From: Novosphingobium sp.
GTDB lineage: Bacteria > Pseudomonadota > Alphaproteobacteria > Sphingomonadales > Sphingomonadaceae
DNA length: 49,174 bases
Direction: 5' to 3'
Assembly (NCBI RefSeq): GCF_025351285.1
Contig: NZ_JANXWG010000006.1
Location: 1-49,174, forward strand
Under the pieces are notes generated by a model, which did not search any database, was not told where the DNA came from, and worked only from the letters and a program-made list of their open reading frames with translations. How positions within the stretch are numbered: the first letter of the stretch is position 1; every line of letters begins with the position of its first letter. Below are positions 18,175 to 26,221 of the stretch, piece after piece. Position numbers and translations under genes: made by a program.

Positions 18175-18999
18175 TCAGCGACGCAGGTAGTCTTCGACGT
18201 TGAGGAAGGCGCGCAGGCCCTCCGGCGTCGCGGTGCGGATGGCATCGTCGTGCGGCGTGGCGGGCCCACGCCATGCGGTCGCGCGCAGCGGGGTGACGGT
18301 GTAGTCCGGCCGGGAGTCGAGCACGTGCGGGCAGTTTGCGATGACCACGATCACGTCCATTTCTGCGCGCAGCACCATGCTGCGGCCAGGCGCGAAGGGG
18401 CCGATCTGCGGGGTGATTACGCCGTCGGGCTCGATCCGCGCGCCCTTGAACAGCGTAACGCAGGGGTGGACATCGCGGCGCTGGAGGCCGTGCTTGGCCG
18501 CGCCGAGCAGGAAGCGGTCGCGTCCGTTGGGATAGAGCCCGCTGTTGCGCCCGTCACCGTATTTCGTGGCGTTGCTGGCGGCGTTGGAGGTGCCGCTGAA
18601 GCAGTCGTGTGTGCTCGCAGTGTCCTCCACGATGCTCATCAGCACGCGGCCCATGTCCGACAGCAGCAGCTTTCCCTGCCCGAGATAGGCATTCCACTGG
18701 ATCTTGACCGTGTCGGCCACGTTCAGCCGTTCGCTGGGCATTTCGGCGTTGAAGATCAGCAGCGAGGCGCAGGCATCGCCCTTGACGTCGATCAGCCGGA
18801 GCCGGGTGCCGCGCGCCAGCTTTCGCGTGGCATAGCCGCCGGCCGCGATCGTTTCTTCCCACAACAAGGCGTCCGGGGCGACGCCTTCCGGCAGATCGTG
18901 CGCCACCGGCGGCAGCACTGGCATCGCCTCTACCACAGTGCCGGCCTGCTTGCGGGCGTGATCGCGCGCGGCGAGCGGGTTTGCGAGTCCGTCGGTCAT
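18175..18999 (-). CDS. DUF1989 protein (UAAP1 type), probable carboxyguanidine deiminase subunit
   Basis: A 274-residue partner DUF1989 protein of the UAAP1 type. It has the family opening LLWEETIAAGGYATRKLARGT, the VKGDACASLLIFNAE and SDMGRVLMSI stretches, and the HDCFSGTSN site that parallels the metal-site motif of its neighbour. The VIANCPHVLD segment repeats the VSNCPQI motif of the other subunit. With the downstream DUF1989 protein it probably forms the enzyme converting carboxyguanidine to allophanate and ammonia. ATG 18999 overlaps the stop of the NikR-like gene (ATGA). Confidence 0.85.
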   Translation of the reverse strand: MTDGLANPLAARDHARKQAGTVVEAMPVLPPVAHDLPEGVAPDALLWEETIAAGGYATRKLARGTRLRLIDVKGDACASLLIFNAEMPSERLNVADTVKIQWNAYLGQGKLLLSDMGRVLMSIVEDTASTHDCFSGTSNAASNATKYGDGRNSGLYPNGRDRFLLGAAKHGLQRRDVHPCVTLFKGARIEPDGVITPQIGPFAPGRSMVLRAEMDVIVVIANCPHVLDSRPDYTVTPLRATAWRGPATPHDDAIRTATPEGLRAFLNVEDYLRR

Positions 19000-19469
19000 G
19001 CGGCGGCTCCCCGGAGGCTGGCGGCTTCCTGTTCATGCAGCGGCGGCAGGAGCGCGGTGGTGGCGACCAGTTCGAGTTGCTGCACGCCGCGCACACGGCG
19101 GAGCGCGTCGCACAAGTCCTTTAAACGGATGGCTGGGCCTTGAACCAGCAGCACTTCGAGCGACTGGTCATCTTCCAGAAACACGTGCTGCGAGGAGATG
19201 ACCTCTTTCAGGTAGCGCGCCTGCGTTTGCGCAAGCTGATGCCGCACGCGGCCGCGATCGCCGCGGTAGACGATGGTGATCGTGCCCGCGAGCATGTCGT
19301 CGGGCCGCGTGAAGGCTTCATGTTCGGCGAGCGCATGGCGGATCAGTTCGGCGATGAGCTGTGAGCGCGAGGGCAGCCCGCGTTCTTCGACCATCATGTC
19401 GAGCTGGCGGAACAGTTCGCCGGGCAGGCTCATGCTGAGCCGCGCCAGGCTGGAGGGTTCGGTGGTCAT
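18996..19469 (-). CDS. NikR-like ribbon-helix-helix regulator lacking most nickel ligands
   Basis: A 157-residue regulator: ribbon-helix-helix DNA-binding domain (about 8-50; RLSMSLPGELFRQLDMMVEERG, SRSQLIAELI shown in part) followed by an ACT-like domain as in NikR. By-eye alignment to E. coli NikR matches its nickel ligands H76, H87, H89 and C95 to A84, H95, F97 and S103, so only one ligand remains. The protein is therefore unlikely to sense nickel the usual way. Its position inside the operon, with ATGA overlaps to both the ABC ATPase and the UAAP1 gene, makes it the likely operon regulator, perhaps responding to the substrate or a nitrogen signal. Confidence 0.8.
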   Translation of the reverse strand: MTTEPSSLARLSMSLPGELFRQLDMMVEERGLPSRSQLIAELIRHALAEHEAFTRPDDMLAGTITIVYRGDRGRVRHQLAQTQARYLKEVISSQHVFLEDDQSLEVLLVQGPAIRLKDLCDALRRVRGVQQLELVATTALLPPLHEQEAASLRGAAA

Positions 19470-20242
19470 GTCCTGTCCTCGAATGTCTTTATCGGGTTTT
19501 CAGCGGAACCGTTTCGGTCGCGCAATGGGAGATCGTACACGGCCGTTGCCCCGAAGCGGTGCGGTGCGTGCGGATCGTGCCGGCGCTTGTCGAGCGCGAG
19601 CACCCGCGTGCCCAGCGCGAAGGCCTCGCGGATATCGTGCGTCACCATCAGGATCGTGAGCGCATAGTCACGCCATAGTTTCGTGATTAGGGTGTGCATG
19701 TCCTTGCGAATGCCCGGATCGAGCGCGCCGAAGGGTTCGTCGAGCAGCAGGATGCGCGGGCGCTTGATCAGTGCCTGCGCGATCGCCAGCCGTTGCTGCA
19801 TCCCGCCCGACATCTGCGCGGGATAAAGATTCAGGCTGTCACCCAAGCCCACCGCGCCCAGCATTTCGGTCGCCTCGTCCATTGCCGCGCGGCGCGCGCC
19901 GCCGAACAGCCGCGCGGAGAGCGGAGCCTTGGCGCATTCGATCCCGAACACCGTGTTTTGCAGCGCGGACAGATGCGGGAACACAGAATAGCGCTGGAAC
20001 ACCACGCCACGATCGGGCCCGCATTCGGGCGCGAGTGGTTCGCCGTCGAGCAGCAGCGATCCGCGCGTCGGGGCTTCCTGGCCGAGCACGATGCGCAGCA
20101 GGCTGCTCTTGCCCGCGCCTGACGGGCCGATGATCGATACGAATGCACCGGCTTCGACGTCCAGATCGACGCGTTCGAGCACGATCTTGTCGCCGTATTC
20201 GACCCAGATGTCGCGCAAGCTGAGGATGGGAGCGGCGCTCAA
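19466..20242 (-). CDS. ABC transporter ATP-binding protein (urea carboxylase-associated)
   Basis: A 258-residue ATPase of the nitrate/taurate-type importer class, associated in many genomes with urea carboxylase operons. Walker A is GPSGAGKSS (39-47), the signature is MSGGMQQRL, and Walker B is ILLLDEPFGALDP, followed by VTHDI. The start is unusual: no ATG precedes the first strand, and a TTG at 20242 overlaps the permease stop as TTGA, the same coupling geometry as its neighbours. The frame stays open to 21049 only as a shadow of the permease gene. With the permease and lipoprotein it imports the nitrogen substrate. Confidence 0.87.
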   Translation of the reverse strand: MSAAPILSLRDIWVEYGDKIVLERVDLDVEAGAFVSIIGPSGAGKSSLLRIVLGQEAPTRGSLLLDGEPLAPECGPDRGVVFQRYSVFPHLSALQNTVFGIECAKAPLSARLFGGARRAAMDEATEMLGAVGLGDSLNLYPAQMSGGMQQRLAIAQALIKRPRILLLDEPFGALDPGIRKDMHTLITKLWRDYALTILMVTHDIREAFALGTRVLALDKRRHDPHAPHRFGATAVYDLPLRDRNGSAENPIKTFEDRT

Positions 20243-21054
20243 TGGCCAGCTCCGTGCGCCCAGGGGAACAGGCGCTTGCTGAGGAAGGCCAGCGCGACGT
20301 CGACCAGGATGGCGAGGACCGCGATCCAGGCGACATAAGGAATGATCACGTCCATCGCGAGGTAGCGGCGGACGAGGAAAATGCGGTAGCCCAGCCCCAC
20401 GTCCGACGCGATCGCCTCGGCCGAAATCAGGAACACCCACGCCGGCCCCAGCGCCATGCGCACCGCGTGGAACAGCCGCGGCAGGGCTTGCGGCAGCGCG
20501 ACGCGGATCATGATCTGCCAACTGCTGGCGCCCAGCGTCTGCGCCTTGATGATCTGTTCTCGCGGCAAGGCGGCGACGTGCGAGGCGATATCGCGAACCA
20601 TGACCGGCGCAATGCCGATCACGATCAGCGCGATCTTCGAGGTCTCGCCCAGCCCCATTGCGATGAACAGGATCGGCAGCAGCGCGATCGGCGGGATCAC
20701 CGCGATCGATGTCACCAGCGGGCCGAACGTCGCGCGCACCGGCGGCAGCACGCCCAGCACCAGCCCGACCACGAGCGCCATCAGCGTTGCGATCGCCAGC
20801 CCGGCGCCAAGCCGTTCGAGGCTGGCGAGCGTATCGGCCCAGAACAGCAGCTTGCCCGAAAGCTGGTCGGGCTGGAACAGCAGCGCGGCCATCGCCTGCG
20901 CCATGCCGCCGGGCAGCGGCAGGATCTTGTCGGCCGGATTGGCGGCGTGGCGCTGCGTCGCCAGGAACAGGTAGAGCAGCACAAGCAGCAGGATCGGCAG
21001 CGCACCCAGGAAGATGCCGTCGCTCCGGCGAACGTGTCGGTTCACCCAACGCAT
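20239..21054 (-). CDS. ABC transporter permease (urea carboxylase-associated)
   Basis: A 271-residue inner-membrane permease of the binding-protein-dependent type with about six helices. The N-terminal helix begins near residue 14, and the EAA-loop region is GASSWQIMIRVALPQALPRL. It pairs with the ATPase downstream and the lipoprotein upstream (55 bp away). Similar transporters always accompany the UAAP1/UAAP2/carboxylase set, so urea, guanidine or a related compound is the likely cargo. The start at 21054 is the first ATG of the frame and gives a normal positively charged N-terminus. Confidence 0.87.
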   Translation of the reverse strand: MRWVNRHVRRSDGIFLGALPILLLVLLYLFLATQRHAANPADKILPLPGGMAQAMAALLFQPDQLSGKLLFWADTLASLERLGAGLAIATLMALVVGLVLGVLPPVRATFGPLVTSIAVIPPIALLPILFIAMGLGETSKIALIVIGIAPVMVRDIASHVAALPREQIIKAQTLGASSWQIMIRVALPQALPRLFHAVRMALGPAWVFLISAEAIASDVGLGYRIFLVRRYLAMDVIIPYVAWIAVLAILVDVALAFLSKRLFPWAHGAGH

Positions 21055-21109
21055 ATCGTCACATCGCTTTCGATGGAGGCACGGGTTTCAAAGGTTGCGA
21101 ATCCGCGGA

Positions 21110-22192
21110 TCAGAGCTGGTTGTCAGCGGCCATCTTCATGAAGCTTTCGTCGAAGCGCAGCGTCACATGTTGCGCGTCACCCAGCGTCTTGCCTCCGGGA
21201 AAGGCCATGCCCACCGCGTCTGCCGACGTCGCGCCCTTGAACAAGCCCTTGGAAAAGCTGAAGTTGCGCACTTGCGTCATCGTCTTGATAAGCGCTGGGC
21301 TCGACGTTGCAGAGACAGCCGCCTTGGGGTCCGAATAGAGGAACGTCGTCTTCAACTGGCTGTCGAACGCCTCGGGCGTCGATCCCGCCAGCTTGGCCAT
21401 CGCCGCGCGCGCCTGCTTGCCCTTTGCGTCTTGGCTGTTCATCAGCGCCACGGTTTCATACCAGATGCCGGTGAGCGCCTTGCCGAGATTGGGATTGGCC
21501 TTCAACGTGGCGGTATCGACCACGAGCAGATCGAGGATCTCGCCCGGGATATCGGCCGAACTGAACACCAGTTTGACGCCCGGTTGACCCTTCATCACCG
21601 AAAGCTGCGGGTTCCAGGCGACGGCCGCAGTTACGTCGGGACTGCCGAACGCGCCGACGATATCGGCATCGGATGTGTTCACGGTCTTGACGTCGGTGGG
21701 CTTCATGCCGGCGGTTTCGAGCCCACGCGCCAGCAGGTAATGCGATACCGACAGCTCGACCAGATAGACCTGCTTGCCCTTGATCGCGCTCAACTGGTCG
21801 GCGCCCTTGAGCAGGATGCCATCGTTGCCGTTCGAATAATCGCCGACGATGATCGCGCTGGTATCCTTGCCGCCGGCGGCCGGGATAGTGAGCGCGTCCA
21901 TGTTGGCCACGGTGACGCCGTCAAACTTGCCGGCGGTGTACTGGTTCACCGATTCGACGTAGTCGTTCACCTGTACGATGTTGATCTTGATGCCGTACTT
22001 GTCGGCCCACTTTTTCACGATCCCGGCCTGTTGCGCATAGGGCCAGGGCATCCAGCCGGCGTAGATCGACCAGCCGATGTTGAACTCCTTGCGGGCCTCG
22101 GCCCTGGGGCCGGGCGCCTGCGAGCATGATGCGAGGAAAACCGCACCGGCCATGAAAGCCACGCTGCACGCCTTGCCAATCTTTCGGATCAT
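21110..22192 (-). CDS. ABC transporter substrate-binding lipoprotein (urea carboxylase-associated)
   Basis: A 360-residue binding protein of the NitT/TauT-like group found beside urea carboxylase. The signal peptide ends with lipobox LASC (C23), so the protein should be lipid-anchored. The mature part starts NIGWSIYAGWMPWPYAQQAG and contains VQVNDYVESVNQYTAGKFDGV and AWNPQLSVM. The ATG at 22192 has GGGAG about 8 nt upstream; the frame upstream to 22597 is not coding-like. It is the first gene of the nine-gene minus-strand operon. Ligand identity is inferred from context only. Confidence 0.88.
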   Translation of the reverse strand: MIRKIGKACSVAFMAGAVFLASCSQAPGPRAEARKEFNIGWSIYAGWMPWPYAQQAGIVKKWADKYGIKINIVQVNDYVESVNQYTAGKFDGVTVANMDALTIPAAGGKDTSAIIVGDYSNGNDGILLKGADQLSAIKGKQVYLVELSVSHYLLARGLETAGMKPTDVKTVNTSDADIVGAFGSPDVTAAVAWNPQLSVMKGQPGVKLVFSSADIPGEILDLLVVDTATLKANPNLGKALTGIWYETVALMNSQDAKGKQARAAMAKLAGSTPEAFDSQLKTTFLYSDPKAAVSATSSPALIKTMTQVRNFSFSKGLFKGATSADAVGMAFPGGKTLGDAQHVTLRFDESFMKMAADNQL

Positions 22193-22793
22193 GATTCGGC
22201 TCCCTTTTTCGCAGTGCAGCATTCCTGCAAACAATCGGGCTGTCCATAAAAATATTACGGGCATCGAATTAGGTAATACGCAAGGCAAACTGGCGATGCG
22301 GGCAGGCGAGGGCGGTTGTTCATCGTGCCAGCGAGATCCGGCGCGCAATGGTTGAGCCCACTGCGGCGCTGAGTCGGCGGTCTCCGGCGGGATGCCTGCC
22401 TGCGACTCGAAATTGCAACAGCTCGCGACATCGATCGGCGCCTGATCGCGATTCGCCGAATCGGCCGGGCGATCGCGTCGCCTTCGACCGATCTGACGAA
22501 CCTCCTGAAAAGCGCGGTTTTGTGCAGTGCGGTGCGCGCTTGCGTCATACTGAGCAGGTGCAGAATTATTATGCTTGACGCATTCCGTAATATCCATACC
22601 TTTTCAATTATCGCTTCAGGGAGTGATGAGCACAAGGTTTGGCGGCACCCGGCAATTGCCCGACCGTGGAGCGGCTGCGGCCGCGAGACGGGCAAGCTGA
22701 CCGGCCGCCAGGCCGACGATCAAGCGCCGCAACAGAGCGCCAATGGGATGGATGTCACGACGACAGGCTCAATCGTAGGGGGTCGAAGTGACT
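22193..22793. other. Long divergent regulatory region
   Basis: About 600 bases between the nitrogen operon and the TonB-dependent receptor. Two AT-rich patches (about 22243-22275 and 22558-22610) are promoter candidates, but no clean -35/-10 pair was fixed. ATTAC and GTAAT half-sites flank 22252-22275. I looked for the guanidine-I (ykkC) riboswitch core on the minus strand and saw no convincing match. No tRNA or likely small gene was seen. Confidence 0.5.
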
Positions 22794-25220
22794 ATGAGAA
22801 TCATCCGCAACACACTGCTCTGCGCGACCATTCTGGCCGGCGCCGGTTCCACACAGGCACTGGCGCAAAACGCGCCTGCTCAAAGCGAGCCTGCACAAAG
22901 CGCGCCCGACACCGATCCCAACGAAATCCTCGTCACTGCGACTCGTCGCTCGGTGACGCTCCAGGACGCGCCGATCAACATCAGCGCGGTCAGCAGCGAA
23001 GAGCTGGCCAAGAACCGCATCGACGACATCAAGGGCCTTGCCGCCTTCACCCCCGGCGTCACGGTATTAGATACCGGTCCGCGATCGGCCGGCGGCATCG
23101 TCCTGCGCGGCATTTCCGCCGCCGATACCAGCTCGGGCGGCTCCAACGCCGAAAGCGCCGTTGGCGTCTATCTGGGCGAAATTCCGCTCTACCTCGATTT
23201 CAAGCTGCTCGACATCAACCACGTCGAGGTGCTGCAAGGTCCGCAAGGCACGCTTTACGGGCTCGGCACGCTGGCCGGCGCGGTGCGCTACATGCCCAAC
23301 CGTCCCGACACGGGCAAATGGTCGATCGATGCCCACGTGCGCGCCTTCGGCGAAGCGCACAGCGGCAAACCTGGCGTGAACGGCGATGTCACGATCAACG
23401 TGCCGATCATCAAGGACCACGTCGCGTTCCGCTCGACCGTGGGCTATTACGACAATCCCGGCTTCATCGATTACAACTACCTGTTGCAAAACCCCGGCGT
23501 CTCGAACTCGCAGCCCGTGCGCGGATTGACGGCCGCCGGCGGGTCGTTCGGTACCGCGGCCCAGCGCGCGGCCAACTTTTATTCGAAGAAGGACGTGAAC
23601 TACGAACTGACGTTCACCACGCGCAACCAACTGCTGCTAGAGCTGAATCCCGACATCAAGGTTTTCCTCACGTACGCGCATCAGAACACCGGCACTGGCG
23701 GCTACCAGACAACGCAGGCGGGCGTGCTGGGATCGGGGCCTTACGAATCGACGAAGCGCTACCTCGAACCCAACAAGCGCATTTCGGATCTGTTCGCGGC
23801 CGAATTCAACCTGAACCTGTTCAGCATCGCACAGCTCGTGGCCACATCGGCTTGGACCACGCAGAAGGTGTCGCAGCAAAGCGACAACACCGACCTGCTG
23901 CTCGATCTCGACTATGGCTACGAGGCGTTCCCCGCGTTCTCGTCGTTCAACCAGTCGACCAGCCGGTCGACCCAGTTCAACGGCGAAGTCCGGCTGGTTT
24001 CCACCCACGGCGGCCCGTTCAACTGGGTGATCGGCGGGTTTTACAACAACTTGCGCAACAAGCGGAATTACCAGGAATACACGCCGGGCTACGCCAAATT
24101 CCTCGGCGTAAACCGGCCCGATGATCTGGAATATATCTCGTTCGTCAACACCTCGCTGCGCGAAAAGGCGGTCTACGGCGAAGGCACGTTCCACATCACC
24201 GACAAGTGGCAGCTGACCGGGGGCGTGCGCTACTTCAAGTACGATGCCTTCGCGCAAGGCGGCACCGACACTCCGCTGACCGGCGGCGGCTTGCGGCGCA
24301 CGCCGTACCCGCTGATCCAGTTTGCCGCGAGCCGCATCAAATCGGGCCAGACTGCTGCCGATGGCGTGGTCTACAAGGCCAACACCTCGTACAAGTTCAG
24401 CAACGATCTGCTGGCCTACTTCACCTACAGCACCGGTTACCGCACCGGCAACGTCAACCGCGTGGCGCCGTGCATCCTGCCGCTGCCGCCCGGCCAGAAC
24501 GTCTGCGCACTGCCCAACGAACTGGCCTACAACCCCGACAAGACCCGCAACCTGGAACTGGGCGTTCGCGCTTCGGTTTTCGACAAGCGCCTGCAGATGA
24601 CCGCCGCGGTGTTCCATGTCGACTGGAAGGGCATCCAGCTTCCTTCGCAGACCGTGAACGGCGCGGTCGGCATCACCATCAACGCCAACGATGCGGTGTC
24701 GCAAGGCTTCGAGCTTTCTGCCCGGTTCAAGGTGACCCCGCGTCTGGTGGTGCAGGGGACCTATTCCTACGACGATGCCCACCTCACCCAGGGCGCCGCC
24801 AACGCGGTCATCAGCCAGAGCGTGCCGTTCGACGTGTTCGCCGGCGATCGCCTGCCGGGATCGACCAAAAATTCGGCCAGCGGGCAGATCACTTACACCC
24901 AGCCGCTGGCCAACGGCGCCGACATCGAGGCGAACTGGGCCACGACGTATACCGGCAACGTCTATTCGCGCATCGGGCTGCGCGGGAACGGCGAAGTCAT
25001 CCCGGGCTACACCACGCACCGCGCTTCGATCACCTATCATGCCAAGGTGTTCGAAATCGGCATCTTTGCCGACAACATCTTCGACAAGTACGCGGTTACC
25101 GCGATCGGCAATGATGTCAGTTCATTCAACCAGGTGCGCACCGGCGTGGTCGAACGTTATTACGACAAGAGTATCCTGACCCCGCGCAAGATCGGCGTGG
25201 ATTTCCGCTTCCACTATTGA
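22794..25220 (+). CDS. TonB-dependent outer-membrane receptor
   Basis: An 808-residue TonB-dependent receptor for energised uptake across the outer membrane. It has a signal peptide ending ALA, a TonB-box-like EILVTATRR just after it, a plug domain (VTLQDAPINISAVS, GIVLRGI, HVEVLQGPQGTLYG) and a 22-strand-type barrel that ends in FRFHY with the terminal aromatic residue. The plug and the barrel size fit the sphingomonad group. ATG 22794 is used; a GTG at 22788 lies closer (5 nt) to the GGGGG at 22778-22782 and is an alternative. It is divergent from the nitrogen operon, so it could import the same or a related nitrogenous compound, but nothing in the sequence identifies the ligand. Confidence 0.92.
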   Translation: MRIIRNTLLCATILAGAGSTQALAQNAPAQSEPAQSAPDTDPNEILVTATRRSVTLQDAPINISAVSSEELAKNRIDDIKGLAAFTPGVTVLDTGPRSAGGIVLRGISAADTSSGGSNAESAVGVYLGEIPLYLDFKLLDINHVEVLQGPQGTLYGLGTLAGAVRYMPNRPDTGKWSIDAHVRAFGEAHSGKPGVNGDVTINVPIIKDHVAFRSTVGYYDNPGFIDYNYLLQNPGVSNSQPVRGLTAAGGSFGTAAQRAANFYSKKDVNYELTFTTRNQLLLELNPDIKVFLTYAHQNTGTGGYQTTQAGVLGSGPYESTKRYLEPNKRISDLFAAEFNLNLFSIAQLVATSAWTTQKVSQQSDNTDLLLDLDYGYEAFPAFSSFNQSTSRSTQFNGEVRLVSTHGGPFNWVIGGFYNNLRNKRNYQEYTPGYAKFLGVNRPDDLEYISFVNTSLREKAVYGEGTFHITDKWQLTGGVRYFKYDAFAQGGTDTPLTGGGLRRTPYPLIQFAASRIKSGQTAADGVVYKANTSYKFSNDLLAYFTYSTGYRTGNVNRVAPCILPLPPGQNVCALPNELAYNPDKTRNLELGVRASVFDKRLQMTAAVFHVDWKGIQLPSQTVNGAVGITINANDAVSQGFELSARFKVTPRLVVQGTYSYDDAHLTQGAANAVISQSVPFDVFAGDRLPGSTKNSASGQITYTQPLANGADIEANWATTYTGNVYSRIGLRGNGEVIPGYTTHRASITYHAKVFEIGIFADNIFDKYAVTAIGNDVSSFNQVRTGVVERYYDKSILTPRKIGVDFRFHY

Positions 25221-25229
25221 TCGGATATG

Positions 25230-25257
25230 CCAGCCCGGGGACAACTCCCCGGGCTGG
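25230..25257 (+). terminator. Terminator-like hairpin after the receptor gene
   Basis: A perfect 11-bp stem (CCAGCCCGGGG / CCCCGGGCTGG) with a 6-nt ACAACT loop starts 9 nt after the receptor stop. No T-run follows, so it may be a partial terminator or a 3'-end stabiliser that lowers read-through into the metallo-hydrolase gene. Confidence 0.65.
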
Positions 25258-25293
25258 ATCAAGGCGGCGCGCAAGGTGAAAGGTTTCCAACCC

Positions 25294-26211
25294 ATGGCAG
25301 TTGACCGACGGCGGCTGGCTGCCAAGGCGTTGATGGCGTGCGCTGCACTGGCCGTGGCGCAATCCGCATACGCCGCTCCGCACCCTGCGCTATTTCCCGA
25401 AAAATGGATCGACGGCACGCTGGCGGACGAACCCGTCACGCAAGTCCAGGCGCTCGATGGCGATACGTTCGTGATCCGCCAGTCGATCAAGACCAATTTC
25501 GAAGCGCCGTTCCTCTATCTGCTGTTCGGACGCGACAAGGTGCTGTTGGTCGACACCGGTGCGAAAGATGGCCGGATCAGGCCGACGGTCGATCGGTTGG
25601 TTGCGGATTGGTTGGCCGCGCATCATCGCACCAGCATCCCGCTGGTGGTTGCGCACAGCCACAGCCACGGCGATCATGTTGCCGGCGACGCCGCCTTTCG
25701 CGATCGCCCCGGCACCACCGTTGTGGGGCTGAAACCGGCCGACGTTGCTGCGTTCTTCGGCATCGCCAACTGGCCGCAGCAGATTGCCCGCTTCGACCTT
25801 GGCGGCCGCGTGCTGAACGTGATCCCCACACCCGGGCACCAGGCGGCCGCGGCCATGTACTACGATGCGCGGTTGAAGATCCTGCTTTCGGGCGACACGC
25901 TTTACCCCGGCCGGCTATACGTGCCGGTCAATTTCATGCCCGACGATCGCGCCAGCCTCGATCGCCTCGCAGCCTTCGCTGCCACGCACCCGATCCGCGC
26001 GGCGCTGGGCGCGCATATCGAAATGACCCGCACTCCAGGCCTCGACTATGGCCACGAAGCGCCCACGCATCCCGATGAGCATCCGCTCGAACTGCCCGCA
26101 TCCACCATCGCCGAGTTGAAAATCGGCCTGAAGGCCCCGCTCGATGTTCCCGGCAAAGGGCAAGTCCACGATCATTTCATCGTGATGCCGGTGCCCGCGC
26201 GCAGCGAGTAG
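25294..26211 (+). CDS. Exported metallo-beta-lactamase-fold hydrolase
   Basis: A 305-residue MBL-fold zinc hydrolase. The signal peptide ends around AYA (residue 27). The HxHxDH metal motif is HSHGDH (123-128), with the GH of PTPGHQ, the aspartate of LLSGDTLYPG and the histidine of GAHIEM completing a binuclear site. AAAGG 10 nt upstream supports ATG 25294 over the GTG at 25276. It is the gene after the receptor and convergent with the SLOG-like gene (10 nt gap). A periplasmic hydrolase acting on the receptor's ligand is plausible, but the substrate is unknown. It does not show class B beta-lactamase-specific motifs, so antibiotic resistance is not implied. Confidence 0.85.
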   Translation: MAVDRRRLAAKALMACAALAVAQSAYAAPHPALFPEKWIDGTLADEPVTQVQALDGDTFVIRQSIKTNFEAPFLYLLFGRDKVLLVDTGAKDGRIRPTVDRLVADWLAAHHRTSIPLVVAHSHSHGDHVAGDAAFRDRPGTTVVGLKPADVAAFFGIANWPQQIARFDLGGRVLNVIPTPGHQAAAAMYYDARLKILLSGDTLYPGRLYVPVNFMPDDRASLDRLAAFAATHPIRAALGAHIEMTRTPGLDYGHEAPTHPDEHPLELPASTIAELKIGLKAPLDVPGKGQVHDHFIVMPVPARSE

Positions 26212-26221
26212 CTTTCGCCAT

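Noticed and set aside
22193..22793. Possible guanidine-I riboswitch or sigma-54 promoter before the nitrogen operon
   Set aside because: Neither the ykkC core pattern nor a GG-N10-GC element with convincing flanks was found by eye; a covariance-model search would settle the riboswitch question.
25294..26211. Metallo-beta-lactamase as an antibiotic-resistance gene
   Set aside because: The fold is shared by many hydrolases, and nothing in context or motifs points to beta-lactam hydrolysis.
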